Of a stretch of 64,000 bases of DNA, positions 37,376 to 46,489 are shown in pieces. Under the pieces are notes generated by a model. The model was given only the letters and a program-made list of their open reading frames with translations. It had not been told where the DNA came from and did not search any database. The position numbers and the translations under genes were made by a program. The DNA is from Streptomyces sp. NBC_00237 (GTDB lineage Bacteria > Actinomycetota > Actinomycetes > Streptomycetales > Streptomycetaceae): assembly GCF_026342435.1 (NCBI RefSeq), contig NZ_JAPEMT010000001.1, forward strand, positions 1,043,993-1,107,992, given 5' to 3'. Positions within the stretch are counted from its first letter, which is position 1. Every line of letters begins with the position of its first letter.

Positions 37376-38292
37376 CCCGGGTCGCCGCCGTCGACTGCGG
37401 TACGAACTCCATCCGCCTGCTCGTCGCCGACGCGGACCCCGCCACGGGCGAGCTGGTCGACCTGGACCGCCGGATGACCATCGTCCGGCTCGGCCAGGGC
37501 GTGGACCGTACGGGACGACTCGCCCCCGAGGCCCTGGAGCGGACCTTCGCGGCCTGCCGCGAGTACGCGGAGATCATCAAGGCGCACGGCGCGGAGAAGA
37601 TCCGCTTCGTCGCCACCTCCGCCTCCCGGGACGCCGAGAACCGCGCGGACTTCGTCTCCGGGGTCCTGGACATCCTGGGCGTCGAGCCCGAGGTGATCTC
37701 CGGCGACCAGGAGGCCGCGTTCTCCTTCACCGGGGCCACCAAGGAGCTGGCCGGACGCGCGGAGGACTATCTCGTCGTGGACATCGGCGGCGGCTCCACG
37801 GAGCTCGTGGTCGGGCGGGAGAGCGTCGAGGCGGCCCGCTCCGTCGACATCGGCTGCGTACGCCTGACCGAGCGGCACCAGCCCTCGTCGCCCGCCACGG
37901 CCGAGCAGGTCGCCGCGATCCGCGCGGACGTCTCGAAGGCCCTGGACCTGGCCGCCGAGACCGTTCCGCTCACCGGCGGGCCGCGCACGCTCGTCGGCCT
38001 CGCCGGATCGGTGACCACGATCGCGGCCATCGCGCTGGGTCTGGAGGAGTACGACTCCGAGGCGATCCACCACGCGCGCATCCCGTACGAGAAGGTCCGG
38101 GAGATCACTCGGTCGCTGATCGCCGCGACCCACGACGAGAAGGCCGCGATCCCCGCGATGCACCCCGGCCGGGTCGACGTCATCGTCTCCGGGGCCCTGA
38201 TCCTGCTGGCCCTGATGGAGCGCGTCCAAGCCTCGGAAGTGGTGGTCTCGGAGCACGACATCCTGGACGGGATCGGCTGGAGCATCGCCTGA
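37372..38292 (+). CDS. Exopolyphosphatase / guanosine pentaphosphate phosphatase (Ppx/GppA)
   Basis: A 306-residue member of the ASKHA (actin-like ATPase) superfamily. Phosphate-1 loop VAAVDCGTNSIRLLVAD near the N terminus, ATSASRDAENR, the catalytic Glu region SGDQEAAFSF, and phosphate-2 VVDIGGGSTELV at about 139-150. It is short, lacking the C-terminal domains of E. coli Ppx, as in mycobacterial Ppx1. It hydrolyses polyphosphate and/or pppGpp, linking phosphate storage with the stringent response. GTG start at 37372 overlaps the DUF501 stop. It is followed by a Rex-like operator and a classical terminator. Confidence 0.92.
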   Translation: MTRVAAVDCGTNSIRLLVADADPATGELVDLDRRMTIVRLGQGVDRTGRLAPEALERTFAACREYAEIIKAHGAEKIRFVATSASRDAENRADFVSGVLDILGVEPEVISGDQEAAFSFTGATKELAGRAEDYLVVDIGGGSTELVVGRESVEAARSVDIGCVRLTERHQPSSPATAEQVAAIRADVSKALDLAAETVPLTGGPRTLVGLAGSVTTIAAIALGLEEYDSEAIHHARIPYEKVREITRSLIAATHDEKAAIPAMHPGRVDVIVSGALILLALMERVQASEVVVSEHDILDGIGWSIA

Positions 38293-38338
38293 TCCCGCAG
38301 GCTCGGACGGACTGACCCGACGGGTCGCCGGACGAACT

Positions 38339-38356
38339 TCGTGAAGTTCTTCACAA
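38339..38356. promoter_or_regulatory. Rex-like operator, distal
   Basis: TCGTGAAGTTCTTCACAA matches the Rex operator of Streptomyces (TTGTGAA, four bases, TTCACAA) at all but one palindrome position. It lies just before the ppx terminator and 309 bp upstream of ndh. Rex represses respiratory genes and lets go at high NADH/NAD+. Confidence 0.6.
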
Positions 38357-38358
38357 GG

Positions 38359-38384
38359 AAAAGGGGCCCGATGGGCCCCTTTTT
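38359..38384 (+). terminator. Intrinsic terminator after ppx
   Basis: AAAAGGGGCCC, loop GAT, GGGCCCCTTTTT: an 11-bp stem with a T-run, a classical Rho-independent terminator and unusual in its T-run for Streptomyces. It separates the divIC-DUF501-ppx operon from ndh. Confidence 0.9.
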
Positions 38385-38612
38385 CGCGTCGAAGGGCCGA
38401 AGGGGTGGGCCCTCGGACCCGAGTAGGCGCATAACGGACTGTTCCGGGCGCGTTACCGACGTATGAATCAGATAAGTGGTTCAGCGGTCGCCAGGTGCCA
38501 TCGGGCCAGTTGGGAAGGGGTTTCCAACGACTCCCGGTGCCGGGTGGTTCCCCCTGTGGAGCATGACCTGGGTCACGTGGGCCGCGCAGTGTAGCAGAGG
38601 GTCCCGGAGAGC

Positions 38613-38630
38613 TTGTGAAGGGGCTCACGA
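38613..38630. promoter_or_regulatory. Rex-like operator, proximal to ndh
   Basis: TTGTGAAGGGGCTCACGA has a perfect left half-site (TTGTGAA) and a right half with two mismatches to TTCACAA. It ends 34 bp before the ndh start codon, the position expected for a repressor of ndh transcription. With the distal site it makes a pair about 274 bp apart. Confidence 0.6.
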
Positions 38631-38664
38631 GGGCACCCCTCCGAGGGGGTGGATACTCGATTCC

Positions 38665-40071
38665 ATGAGCACCACGGAGCGTCCCAGGATCCTCGTAGTA
38701 GGCGGTGGGTACGTAGGCCTGTACGCGGCACAGCGCATTCTCAAGAAGATGCGTTATGCGGAAGCGACCGTCACGGTCGTCGACCCGCGCTCGTACATGA
38801 CCTACCAGCCCTTCCTGCCCGAAGCCGCCGCCGGCAACATCTCGCCGAGGCACGTCGTCGTACCGCTGCGACGCGTCCTTCCCAAGGCCGAGGTGCTTAC
38901 TGGTCGGGTCACCACCATCGATCAGGACCGCAAGGTCGCCACGATCTCCCCGCTGGTCGGCGAGACGTACGAGCTGCCCTTCGACTACCTGGTCGTCGCG
39001 CTCGGCGCGGTCTCCCGCACCTTCCCGATCCCCGGCCTCGCCGAGCAGGGCATCGGCATGAAGGGCGTCGAGGAGGCCATCGGCCTGCGCAACCACGTCA
39101 TCGAGCAGCTCGACAAGGCCGACTCCACGCACGACGAAGAGGTCCGTCGCCGGGCGCTCACGTTCGTGTTCGTCGGCGGTGGCTTCGCGGGTGCGGAGAC
39201 CATCGGCGAGGTCGAGGACATGGCCCGCGACGCCGCGAAGCAGTACAGCAACGTGTCGCGCGACGACATGCGCTTCGTGCTCGTCGACGCCGCCGACAAG
39301 ATCCTTCCCGAGGTGGGCCCGGACCTGGGCCGCTGGGGCAAGGAGCACCTGGAGAGCCGGGGCATCGAGATTCACCTCTCGACGTCCATGGACTCCTGCG
39401 TCGACGGCCACGTCGTGCTGAAGAACGGGCTCGAGGTCGACTCCAACACCATCGTGTGGACCGCGGGCGTCAAGCCGAACCCGGCGCTGGCCCGTTACGG
39501 CCTGCCGCTCGGCCCGCGTGGTCACGTCGACACCCAGGCCACCCTCCAGGTGCAGGGCAGCGACTACATCTGGGCCGCGGGCGACAACGCCCAGGTCCCG
39601 GACCTGGTCGGCCGCAAGGCCGGCAACCCGAACGCCTGGTGCCCGCCGAACGCCCAGCACGCGCTGCGCCAGGCCAAGGTCCTCGGCGACAACGTGATCT
39701 CCGGCATGCGGGGCTTCCCGCAGAAGGAGTACGAGCACGCCAACAAGGGCGCCGTCGCGGGCCTCGGCCTGCACAAGGGCGTCGCGATGATCGTCATGGG
39801 CAAGATCAAGATCAAGCTCAAGGGCCGTCTCGCCTGGTACGCCCACCGCGGCTACCACGGCATGGCGATGCCGACGTTCAACCGCAAGATCCGCGTGCTG
39901 GCCGACTGGACGCTGGGGATGTTCCTCAAGCGCGAGGTCGTCTCGCTGGGCGCCATGGAGACTCCGCGCGAGGAGTTCTACGAGGCCGCCAAGCCCGCAC
40001 CGGCTCCGGTCGACGCGGTGAAGATTCCGGCCGCCGCCGAGCCGAAGAAGGCCGAAGCGAAGGCTTCCTGA
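38665..40071 (+). CDS. ndh: Type II NADH:quinone dehydrogenase (NDH-2)
   Basis: A 468-residue FAD-dependent, non-proton-pumping NADH dehydrogenase on the inner face of the membrane. It passes electrons from NADH to menaquinone. FAD-binding ILVVGGGYVGLYAAQ at about 9-23, NADH-binding TFVFVGGGFAGAETIGE at about 167-183, second FAD motif DYIWAAGDNAQVPD at about 302-315. The hydrophobic/basic C terminus with RKIRVLADWTLGMFLKREVV serves for membrane attachment, and a Pro/Ala/Lys tail is probably disordered. The ATG at 38665 gives the normal family start; GAGGGGG lies about 14 nt upstream. Two Rex-like sites upstream predict repression when NADH is low. Confidence 0.95.
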   Translation: MSTTERPRILVVGGGYVGLYAAQRILKKMRYAEATVTVVDPRSYMTYQPFLPEAAAGNISPRHVVVPLRRVLPKAEVLTGRVTTIDQDRKVATISPLVGETYELPFDYLVVALGAVSRTFPIPGLAEQGIGMKGVEEAIGLRNHVIEQLDKADSTHDEEVRRRALTFVFVGGGFAGAETIGEVEDMARDAAKQYSNVSRDDMRFVLVDAADKILPEVGPDLGRWGKEHLESRGIEIHLSTSMDSCVDGHVVLKNGLEVDSNTIVWTAGVKPNPALARYGLPLGPRGHVDTQATLQVQGSDYIWAAGDNAQVPDLVGRKAGNPNAWCPPNAQHALRQAKVLGDNVISGMRGFPQKEYEHANKGAVAGLGLHKGVAMIVMGKIKIKLKGRLAWYAHRGYHGMAMPTFNRKIRVLADWTLGMFLKREVVSLGAMETPREEFYEAAKPAPAPVDAVKIPAAAEPKKAEAKAS

Positions 40072-40097
40072 CCTTCCGTCCGTAGTCCCGTCCCGAA

Positions 40098-40131
40098 GGG
40101 GCCGTCCGCCATCCGTGGTGCGGGCGGCCCC
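40098..40131 (+). terminator. Terminator hairpin after ndh
   Basis: GGGGCCGTCCGC (40098-40109) pairs with GCGGGCGGCCCC (40120-40131) with one mismatch and a 10-nt loop, about 27 bp after the ndh stop. Confidence 0.7.
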
Positions 40132-40330
40132 CTCGGCGTCTCCCGGGCACTGATTCCGGCCGATGTGAATGTAACGGCCATGTGTTTTGCACTTCCCTGA
40201 CCCGAAACCGGGATGCGGCAGGCCGCCTCCGGTGTTATTCGAGTAGTACGTCGATGCCTGTACGTCACTTCGAATCGCCACGCAGCGGATCACAGCACCC
40301 GCATCACGCGTCACCACGGAGGTGTGCACC

Positions 40331-41641
40331 ATGGCCGATGCCGCACTGCGGCTGACCAGACTCGCCGAGGAACTCCTCTCCGCCCCGCTCCCGGTCCGCA
40401 TCCGCGCCTGGGACGGCAGCGAGGCGGGCCCGCCCGGCGCCCCCGTCCTCGCGATCCGGGACCGGAAAGCCCTGCGCCGCCTGCTCTGGAAGCCGGGCGA
40501 GCTGGGCCTGGCCCGCGCCTGGGTGGCCGGTGAGATCGACATCGACGGGGACCTGTACGAGGCCCTGGACCTGCTCGCCGAACTGATCTGGGAGCGCGAA
40601 GGCGACGTCAAGGACGCCGTCCACCCCCTCCGCGACCCCCGGCTGCGCGCCGCCGCCCGCACCCTGCTGAAGATCGGCGGGCCCCTCCCGCCGCCGCCCC
40701 CGCCGCCCGAGGAACTGCGCCGCCACACCGGACGGCTGCACACCAAGCGCCGGGACAAGGAATCCATCAGCCACCACTACGACGTCGGCAACGACTTCTA
40801 CTCCCTGGTCCTCGGGCCGTCCATGGTCTACTCCTGCGCCTATTTCACCGACCCCGACGCCTCCCTCGAAGACGCCCAGCGCGACAAGCTCGACCTGATC
40901 GCCCGCAAGCTCGACCTGCGCGAGGGGCAGCGGCTGCTCGACGTCGGCTGCGGCTGGGGCTCCATGGCCCTCCACGCCGCCCGCCACTACGGCGTCCACG
41001 TCACCGGCGTCACCCTCTCCAGCGAACAGGCCGCCTTCGCGCGCAAGCGCATCGCCGAGGAGGGCCTCGCCGACCGCATCGAGATCCGGGTGCAGGACTA
41101 CCGCGACGTCAGCGACGGCCCGTACGACGCGATCTCCTCGATCGGCATGGCCGAGCACGTGGGCGCCGTGCGGTACGGCGAGTACGCGGCGGACCTGTAC
41201 GCCCTCCTCAAGCCCGGCGGGAGGCTGCTCAACCACCAGATCGGACGCCGCCCGCTCGCCCGCGAGGAGGCGTACCAGGTCGACGCCTTCATCGACTCGT
41301 ACGTCTTCCCCGACGGCGAACTCGCGCCCGTCGGCAACACCGTCACCCTGCTGGAGGAGGCCGGGTTCGAGGTCCGCGACGTGGAGTCGATCCGCGAGCA
41401 CTACGCCCTGACCCTGCGGCACTGGGTGGCCCGCCTGGAGAAGAACTGGGAGGCGGCCCTGAAGACGGTCACCCCCGGCCGGGCCCGGGTCTGGCGGCTC
41501 TACATGGCGGCCTCCGCGCTCTCCTTCGAGCACAACAAGATCGGCGTGAACCAGGTGCTGGCGGTGCGGCCCACCGCGTCGGGCGCCTCCGGGATGCCGC
41601 TGCGCGCCCGGGTGTGGGGTGCGGAGGCTGTGACCACCTGA
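40331..41641 (+). CDS. cfa: Cyclopropane-fatty-acyl-phospholipid synthase family methyltransferase
   Basis: A 436-residue SAM-dependent enzyme. An N-terminal domain (about 1-115, with WVAGEIDIDGDLYEALDLL) precedes a seven-Pro stretch (near 117-125) and KESISHHYDVGNDFYSLVLG. SAM motif I LLDVGCGWGSMALHAA follows at about 206-221, then GVTLSSEQ and the C-terminal catalytic part. The family adds a methylene or methyl group to double bonds of membrane phospholipid acyl chains, adjusting membrane fluidity. GGAGG is 8 nt before the ATG at 40331; the GTG at 40322 overlaps the site and is unlikely. A long perfect hairpin follows. Confidence 0.92.
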   Translation: MADAALRLTRLAEELLSAPLPVRIRAWDGSEAGPPGAPVLAIRDRKALRRLLWKPGELGLARAWVAGEIDIDGDLYEALDLLAELIWEREGDVKDAVHPLRDPRLRAAARTLLKIGGPLPPPPPPPEELRRHTGRLHTKRRDKESISHHYDVGNDFYSLVLGPSMVYSCAYFTDPDASLEDAQRDKLDLIARKLDLREGQRLLDVGCGWGSMALHAARHYGVHVTGVTLSSEQAAFARKRIAEEGLADRIEIRVQDYRDVSDGPYDAISSIGMAEHVGAVRYGEYAADLYALLKPGGRLLNHQIGRRPLAREEAYQVDAFIDSYVFPDGELAPVGNTVTLLEEAGFEVRDVESIREHYALTLRHWVARLEKNWEAALKTVTPGRARVWRLYMAASALSFEHNKIGVNQVLAVRPTASGASGMPLRARVWGAEAVTT

Positions 41642-41688
41642 CGGAGAAACGCTGAACCCCCATTCCCCGGCGATACGTTGACTCTTTG

Positions 41689-41738
41689 CGGAACTCCGCG
41701 CCCCCAGCCCCTTCCGTGGCCCGGGGCGCGGAGTTCCG
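41689..41738 (+). terminator. Long perfect hairpin after cfa
   Basis: CGGAACTCCGCGCCCC (41689-41704) and GGGGCGCGGAGTTCCG (41723-41738) form a 16-bp perfect stem with an 18-nt loop. It is the only clear terminator between cfa and the PLD-like gene. Confidence 0.75.
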
Positions 41739-41804
41739 TCACGTGGCGGACCCGTGAGGACTCCGCCGCGTACGACACGTACATCAGGGGAGAGGGGCAC
41801 CGAC

Positions 41805-43019
41805 GTGCAGCACCGCAGGAGCACGCGGACCAAGAAGATCTGGATGTGGGGGACGGGCATCGGCGTGGCCGCCCTCGCGGTCCCGGCGGTTGCCTTCGCG
41901 GGCGCGGCTCCCGGGGCCGAGGCAGCCGTGCGGACGACCGCGACGTTCAACGACCCGGCGGGCGACACCGCCGCGCAGAGCCGCATCCGCGACCACGTGA
42001 AGGGCTTGATCGAGGGGGCGAAGGAGGGCTCCACCATCACCGCCGGGCTCTACTCCTTCACCGACACCCAGGTCTCGGGCGCCCTCGCGGACGCCAGGAA
42101 GCGCGGCGTGAACGTCAGGATCGTCATCGACAACGCCTCGACCGGCAAGGGCGGCCAGTACGACGCCCTCAAGACGGCGCTCGGCACGGACCAGTCCAAG
42201 GGCTCGTACGTGACCAACTGCGGCGCCAACCGGGGCTGCATCGGACAGCGCGAGCTGGTGGACGGCTCCGAGGACGGCTCGATCAACCACAACAAGTTCT
42301 GGCTGTTCTCCGAGACCGGCGGCACCAAGAACGTCGTCGTGCAGGCGTCGGCCAACATGACGAGCCTCCAGCGCACCGACCTGTTCAACAATGCGGTGAC
42401 GATCGTCGACGCCGGTCTGTACGGCGTCTACCAGGACTACTTCGCCGACCTCGCGAAGCGCAGGATCGACAACGACTACTACAGGACGCCGTCGGCGGGC
42501 GCGTACAAGACGTACTTCTTCCCCCGCAAGGAAGCCGCGGGCAAGAAGTGGAACGCCGACGCCTCCACCGACACCGTCTCCCTCATCCTCGGCAACGTCG
42601 ACTGCACGGCGGGCACCGAGGTGCGGGTCGCCGCCAACCTCTTCTCGCGCCGCGAGGTCGCCAGCAAGCTGGTGTCCATGGAGGCGGCGGGCTGCACGGT
42701 GCGCCTGGCGAACGACGGCGGCACGGCGATGAGCGACGACGTCCGGGGGATCCTCGCCGGGAAGATCGCGGACCGCGTCGAGTGCGCCGAGAAGCGCCCC
42801 GGCAAGGCGAACGTCGGCCTGCACTCCAAGTACGTCCTGGTCAACGGCACGTACGAGGGGAAGTCCGGCCGCAAGCTGGTCTTCACCGGCAGCCACAACT
42901 ACAGCTACGCGGCGCTGCGCGCCAACGACGAGACCCTGCTGAAGATCGACGACGCGGGGCTGTACGACCAGTTCAAGGAGAACCACGCCACGATCATGAG
43001 CTACTGCAAGGGCTCGTGA
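41805..43019 (+). CDS. Secreted phospholipase D-like protein
   Basis: A 404-residue exported protein with a Sec signal (basic start, IWMWGTGIGVAALAVPAVAF, cut near AGAAPG). It has two PLD-type motifs: INHNKFWLFSE in the first half and GLHSKYVLVNG in the second. Each has the H-x-K pair with a conserved downstream region (SANMTS and TGSHNYS), so both catalytic halves look intact. The superfamily includes nucleases, phospholipases and cardiolipin synthases; the small size and domain spacing fit a PLD-like nuclease or lipase. GTG 41805 has AGAGGGG upstream; an ORF back to 41754 has no better site. It converges on the second ABC operon. Confidence 0.88.
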   Translation: MQHRRSTRTKKIWMWGTGIGVAALAVPAVAFAGAAPGAEAAVRTTATFNDPAGDTAAQSRIRDHVKGLIEGAKEGSTITAGLYSFTDTQVSGALADARKRGVNVRIVIDNASTGKGGQYDALKTALGTDQSKGSYVTNCGANRGCIGQRELVDGSEDGSINHNKFWLFSETGGTKNVVVQASANMTSLQRTDLFNNAVTIVDAGLYGVYQDYFADLAKRRIDNDYYRTPSAGAYKTYFFPRKEAAGKKWNADASTDTVSLILGNVDCTAGTEVRVAANLFSRREVASKLVSMEAAGCTVRLANDGGTAMSDDVRGILAGKIADRVECAEKRPGKANVGLHSKYVLVNGTYEGKSGRKLVFTGSHNYSYAALRANDETLLKIDDAGLYDQFKENHATIMSYCKGS

Positions 43020-43035
43020 CGCGCGGACGAAAAGA

Positions 43036-43070
43036 GGCGGCCCCACCACGTCGTACGTGGTGGGGCCGCC
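43036..43070. terminator. Bidirectional terminator between the PLD-like and ABC permease genes
   Basis: A 16-bp perfect stem: GGCGGCCCCACCACGT (43036-43051), 3-nt loop, ACGTGGTGGGGCCGCC (43055-43070), preceded by AAAAGA. It serves two convergent genes. Confidence 0.9.
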
Positions 43071-43093
43071 CCGTGTCCCGTGCGTTCCCCGGG

Positions 43094-45625
43094 CTACTCG
43101 GCCTTGATGGCGGAGAGCATGTTCAGCTTCGCCGCGCTGCGGGCCGGCCACATGGCGGCCAGCACGCCGACCAGTCCGGCCAGCAGGAGGAAGATCCCGA
43201 TCCGGTCCCAGGGCAGCTCCAGGGCGTAACCCGGGATCTTGGCCTTCACGGTCTCGCCGATCGCCCAGGCGATGAAGACGCCGAGCACCACGCCGACGAC
43301 CGCGCCGAACAGCGAGATCACCACGGACTCCAGGCGGATCATCGTCTTGACCCGGCTGCGGTCCAGGCCGATCGCGCGCAGCATCCCGATCTCCTGCTGG
43401 CGCTCGAAGACCGACATGGCGAGGGTGTTGACGACGCCGAGGACGGAGATCACCAGGGCCATCGCGAGCAGGCCGTACATGATGTTCAGCATCAGGTTGA
43501 TCTGGCCCGCGGTCTGGTTGCGCAGGTCCTCCTGGTTCAGCATGACCATGGCCGGGTTCTTGCCGGTGGCGTCGACCAGGGCCTGCTTGTTGGCGTCGGT
43601 GGCACCGCCGTCCATCTTCACGTACATGGCGTAGTACGTGGGCTCCTTGAAGTGCGGGGCGAGGAGCCGCGCGTCCATGACGGAATCGGCGAGGAAGTCG
43701 TTGTCCTCGTAGACCGCGCCGACCTTCAGGGTCGCCTTCTTGCCGTCCTCGTACTTCACCGGGACCTGCTGCCCGAGCCGGTAGCCGTGCTTGTCCCGGT
43801 AGGTCTTGCTGACCGCGATCTGTCCCTGGGCGACGGCGTCCTTCGAGCCCTCCAGCACCGTGAAGGCGAACACCGGGCCGAGGGCCGAGGGGGTGACGCC
43901 GTCGGTGACCAGGAAGTCGCCGTTGCCGGTCTCCAGGCCGCCGGACAGCCGGGCCGAGGCGACGCTGACGCCGGGCGCCTTGGCGAGCGCGTCGATCGTG
44001 GACCGGTCGATCTGCGACTGGTTGGCCATCTGGACCGTGTAGTCGGCCTTGACCTGCTCGGTGGTGGCGCGGTCGATGGCCGAGCCCATGGTGACGGCGA
44101 GCACGGTCAGGCCGGTGACCAGGGTCAGTCCGATGGCCAGGGCGGAGGCGGTGGCGCCGGTGCGGCGCGGGTTGCGGACCGAGTTGAGACCGGCGAGCTT
44201 GCCGGAGACCGTGAAGACGCGGTTCAGCAGCGGCTGTACGAGGCCGATGACCGGCCGCGAGAGCAGCGGGATCAGCACGATCATGCCGAGCAGGATCAGG
44301 AACGCGCCGCCGCCGATGACCAGCCGGCCGTTCTCGCCGCCGAGCGCCACCCCGCCGACGACCAGGGCCGCGCCGCCGATCGCGATGATCGCGCCGATGA
44401 CGTTCCGTACGACGAGGGACTTGACGTCCGGGGTGGCGTGCACGCTGTTCATCGCGGCGACCGGCGGGATGCGCGCCGCACGGCGGCCCGGCAGCCAGGC
44501 GGCCAGCATCGTGATGAGCACGCCGACGGCGAACGCGGCGATCACCGGGGCGGCCCCGACGACCAGGTCACCGGCGGGCATCTGGGCGTCCATCGAGTCC
44601 AGCAGCGGGCCCATGCCGGAAGCCATGGCCACACCCAGCAGGAATCCGGCGACCGAGGCGAACAGTCCCACGATCGCGGCCTCGGCCAGCACCGAGCGGG
44701 TGATCTGCTTGCGGGACGCGCCCACCGCGCGCATCAGCGCGAGTTCCTTGGTGCGCTGGGCGACCAGCATGGTGAAGGTGTTGGAGATCAGGAAGACGCC
44801 GACGAACAGCGCGATGCCCGCGAAGCCGAGGAGGATCTGGGTGAGGGCGCTGGTGCTCTCCTCGACCATCCGGACCTGCTCGCGCTCCAGCTCGGACGCC
44901 GTGCTCGCCGTGGCGTTCTCGGGGATCAGCGGCTTGATGGCCTTGACCAGCGCGTCCTGGTCGGCGCCCGGCTTCGCCTTGACGGTCAGACCCGCGTACT
45001 GACCGGGTGCCAGGAAGATCTTCTGGGCGGTCGGAGTGTCGAACAGCACCAGGCTGCCGCCCGCGTTGACCGCGCCGTCCTCGGTGGTGAAGACACCGGC
45101 GAGCCGGTACTCCTTGGCGGGCTTGTTGGTGGCGACGCGGACCTGGTCGCCGACCTTGTAGCCGGCCTTGTCGGCGGTCGCCCTGTCGAGGGCGATCTCG
45201 TCGCCGTTGGCCGGGCCGTGGCCGTCGGCGAAGGTGTAGCGGGCGTCCTTGCCGTCCTTGCCGGGGGCGAAGTTGCCGCCGTTGTTGGCCCAGCCCTGGC
45301 CGATCAGCTTGCCGCTCCGGTCGGCCGCACCGGCGAAGCCGCCGACCTGCGGGGTGACCGAGTCCACCCCGTCCAGGGCGGCGACCTTGCGGACCTGCTG
45401 CTCGGTGAGCGGCTTGGACTCGGGGTCGTTGGCGTACGTACGGGCCTCGACGCCCACGGCGACGCCGTCGAGGCTCTTGGTGGCCTGGCTGCGGAAGGCG
45501 GAGGAGAGGGTGTCGCTGTAGATCAGGGTGCCGGAGACGAAGGCCACGCCGAGCATCACGGCGAGCATCGTCATCAGCAGCCTGGCCTTGTGCGCGAGCA
45601 CATTGCGCAGGGCGGTGCGGAACAT
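43094..45625 (-). CDS. ABC transporter permease with two FtsX/MacB domains (second copy)
   Basis: An 843-residue membrane protein with the same layout as the permease at 3251-5827. First helix near residue 20, outer MacB_PCD-like region, first FtsX block with TKELALMRAVGASRKQI, second outer domain, second FtsX block with QQEIGMLRAIGLDRSRV, and the ending LNMLSAIKAE (LNILTAIATD in the first copy). The ATG at 45625 (MFRTALRNVL) has AGGACG upstream. It follows the ATPase gene by 87 bp rather than overlapping. Substrate unknown; the duplicate systems may differ in the outer domains, where they diverge most. Confidence 0.92.
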   Translation of the reverse strand: MFRTALRNVLAHKARLLMTMLAVMLGVAFVSGTLIYSDTLSSAFRSQATKSLDGVAVGVEARTYANDPESKPLTEQQVRKVAALDGVDSVTPQVGGFAGAADRSGKLIGQGWANNGGNFAPGKDGKDARYTFADGHGPANGDEIALDRATADKAGYKVGDQVRVATNKPAKEYRLAGVFTTEDGAVNAGGSLVLFDTPTAQKIFLAPGQYAGLTVKAKPGADQDALVKAIKPLIPENATASTASELEREQVRMVEESTSALTQILLGFAGIALFVGVFLISNTFTMLVAQRTKELALMRAVGASRKQITRSVLAEAAIVGLFASVAGFLLGVAMASGMGPLLDSMDAQMPAGDLVVGAAPVIAAFAVGVLITMLAAWLPGRRAARIPPVAAMNSVHATPDVKSLVVRNVIGAIIAIGGAALVVGGVALGGENGRLVIGGGAFLILLGMIVLIPLLSRPVIGLVQPLLNRVFTVSGKLAGLNSVRNPRRTGATASALAIGLTLVTGLTVLAVTMGSAIDRATTEQVKADYTVQMANQSQIDRSTIDALAKAPGVSVASARLSGGLETGNGDFLVTDGVTPSALGPVFAFTVLEGSKDAVAQGQIAVSKTYRDKHGYRLGQQVPVKYEDGKKATLKVGAVYEDNDFLADSVMDARLLAPHFKEPTYYAMYVKMDGGATDANKQALVDATGKNPAMVMLNQEDLRNQTAGQINLMLNIMYGLLAMALVISVLGVVNTLAMSVFERQQEIGMLRAIGLDRSRVKTMIRLESVVISLFGAVVGVVLGVFIAWAIGETVKAKIPGYALELPWDRIGIFLLLAGLVGVLAAMWPARSAAKLNMLSAIKAE

Positions 45626-45712
45626 GGGGTTACGTCCTGGTGGGAGAAGTGTGCGGGGTACGGGACGGAGCACGTGCGGCTCGACGCCCCGAGGGAGGGG
45701 CGGAGCGGGCGG

Positions 45713-46489
45713 TCAGCTCGTACGGCCCTTGGTGTCGAAGTCCTTCATCCGGTCCAGGACGCCGTCGGCGGTGGGGTGCAGCATCTCGTCGACGATCCGG
45801 CCGTCGGCCAGGAAGATCACGCGGTCCGCGTAGGAGGCGGCGACCGGGTCGTGCGTCACCATGACGACGGTCTGGCCCAGCTCGCGCACCGAGTTGCGCA
45901 GGAAGCCCAGCACCTCGGCGCCGGAGCGGGAGTCCAGGTTTCCGGTCGGCTCGTCGCCGAACATGATCTCCGGGCGGCTGGCCAGCGCACGCGCCACGGC
46001 CACGCGCTGCTGCTGGCCGCCGGACAGCTCGGACGGGCGGTGCTTGAGGCGGCCCGACAGACCGACCATGTCGATGACCTTGTCGAGCCACGCCTTGTCG
46101 GGCTTGCGGCCCGCGATGTCCATGGGGAGCGTGATGTTCTCCAGGGCGTTCAGCGTCGGCAGCAGGTTGAACGCCTGGAAGATGAAACCGATCTTGTCCC
46201 GGCGCAGCTGGGTCAGCTGCTTGTCCTTCAGCGTGCCGAGTTCGGTCTCGCCGATGCGCACCGAACCGGAGGAGAAGGAGTCCAGACCGGCCACGCAGTG
46301 CATCAGGGTCGACTTGCCGGAGCCCGAGGGGCCCATGATCGCCGTGAACTCGCCCTGCCGGAAGTCGACGGAGACCCGGTCCAGCGCGACGACCTGCGTC
46401 TCGCCGTGGCCGTAGACCTTGGACAGCTCGGTGGCGCGGGCGGCGACCGCCACGGTCTGGTGGGCGGCGGGGTACGGGTACGTGGTCAC
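45713..46489 (-). CDS. ABC transporter ATP-binding protein, MacB/LolD type (second copy)
   Basis: A 258-residue ATPase nearly collinear with that at 2466-3254. It shares FTAIMGPSGSGKSTLMHC (Walker A), FNLLPTLNA, ENITLPMDIAGRKPD, ELSGGQQQRVAVARALA (signature), FGDEPTGNLDSRSGAEVL (Walker B) and VMVTHDPVAASYADRV. The GTG at 46489 follows AGGAG by 7 nt. With the downstream permease it makes a full exporter. The C termini also match (FDGRGRTS versus FDTKGRTS), so the two cassettes arose by duplication. Confidence 0.94.
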   Translation of the reverse strand: MTTYPYPAAHQTVAVAARATELSKVYGHGETQVVALDRVSVDFRQGEFTAIMGPSGSGKSTLMHCVAGLDSFSSGSVRIGETELGTLKDKQLTQLRRDKIGFIFQAFNLLPTLNALENITLPMDIAGRKPDKAWLDKVIDMVGLSGRLKHRPSELSGGQQQRVAVARALASRPEIMFGDEPTGNLDSRSGAEVLGFLRNSVRELGQTVVMVTHDPVAASYADRVIFLADGRIVDEMLHPTADGVLDRMKDFDTKGRTS

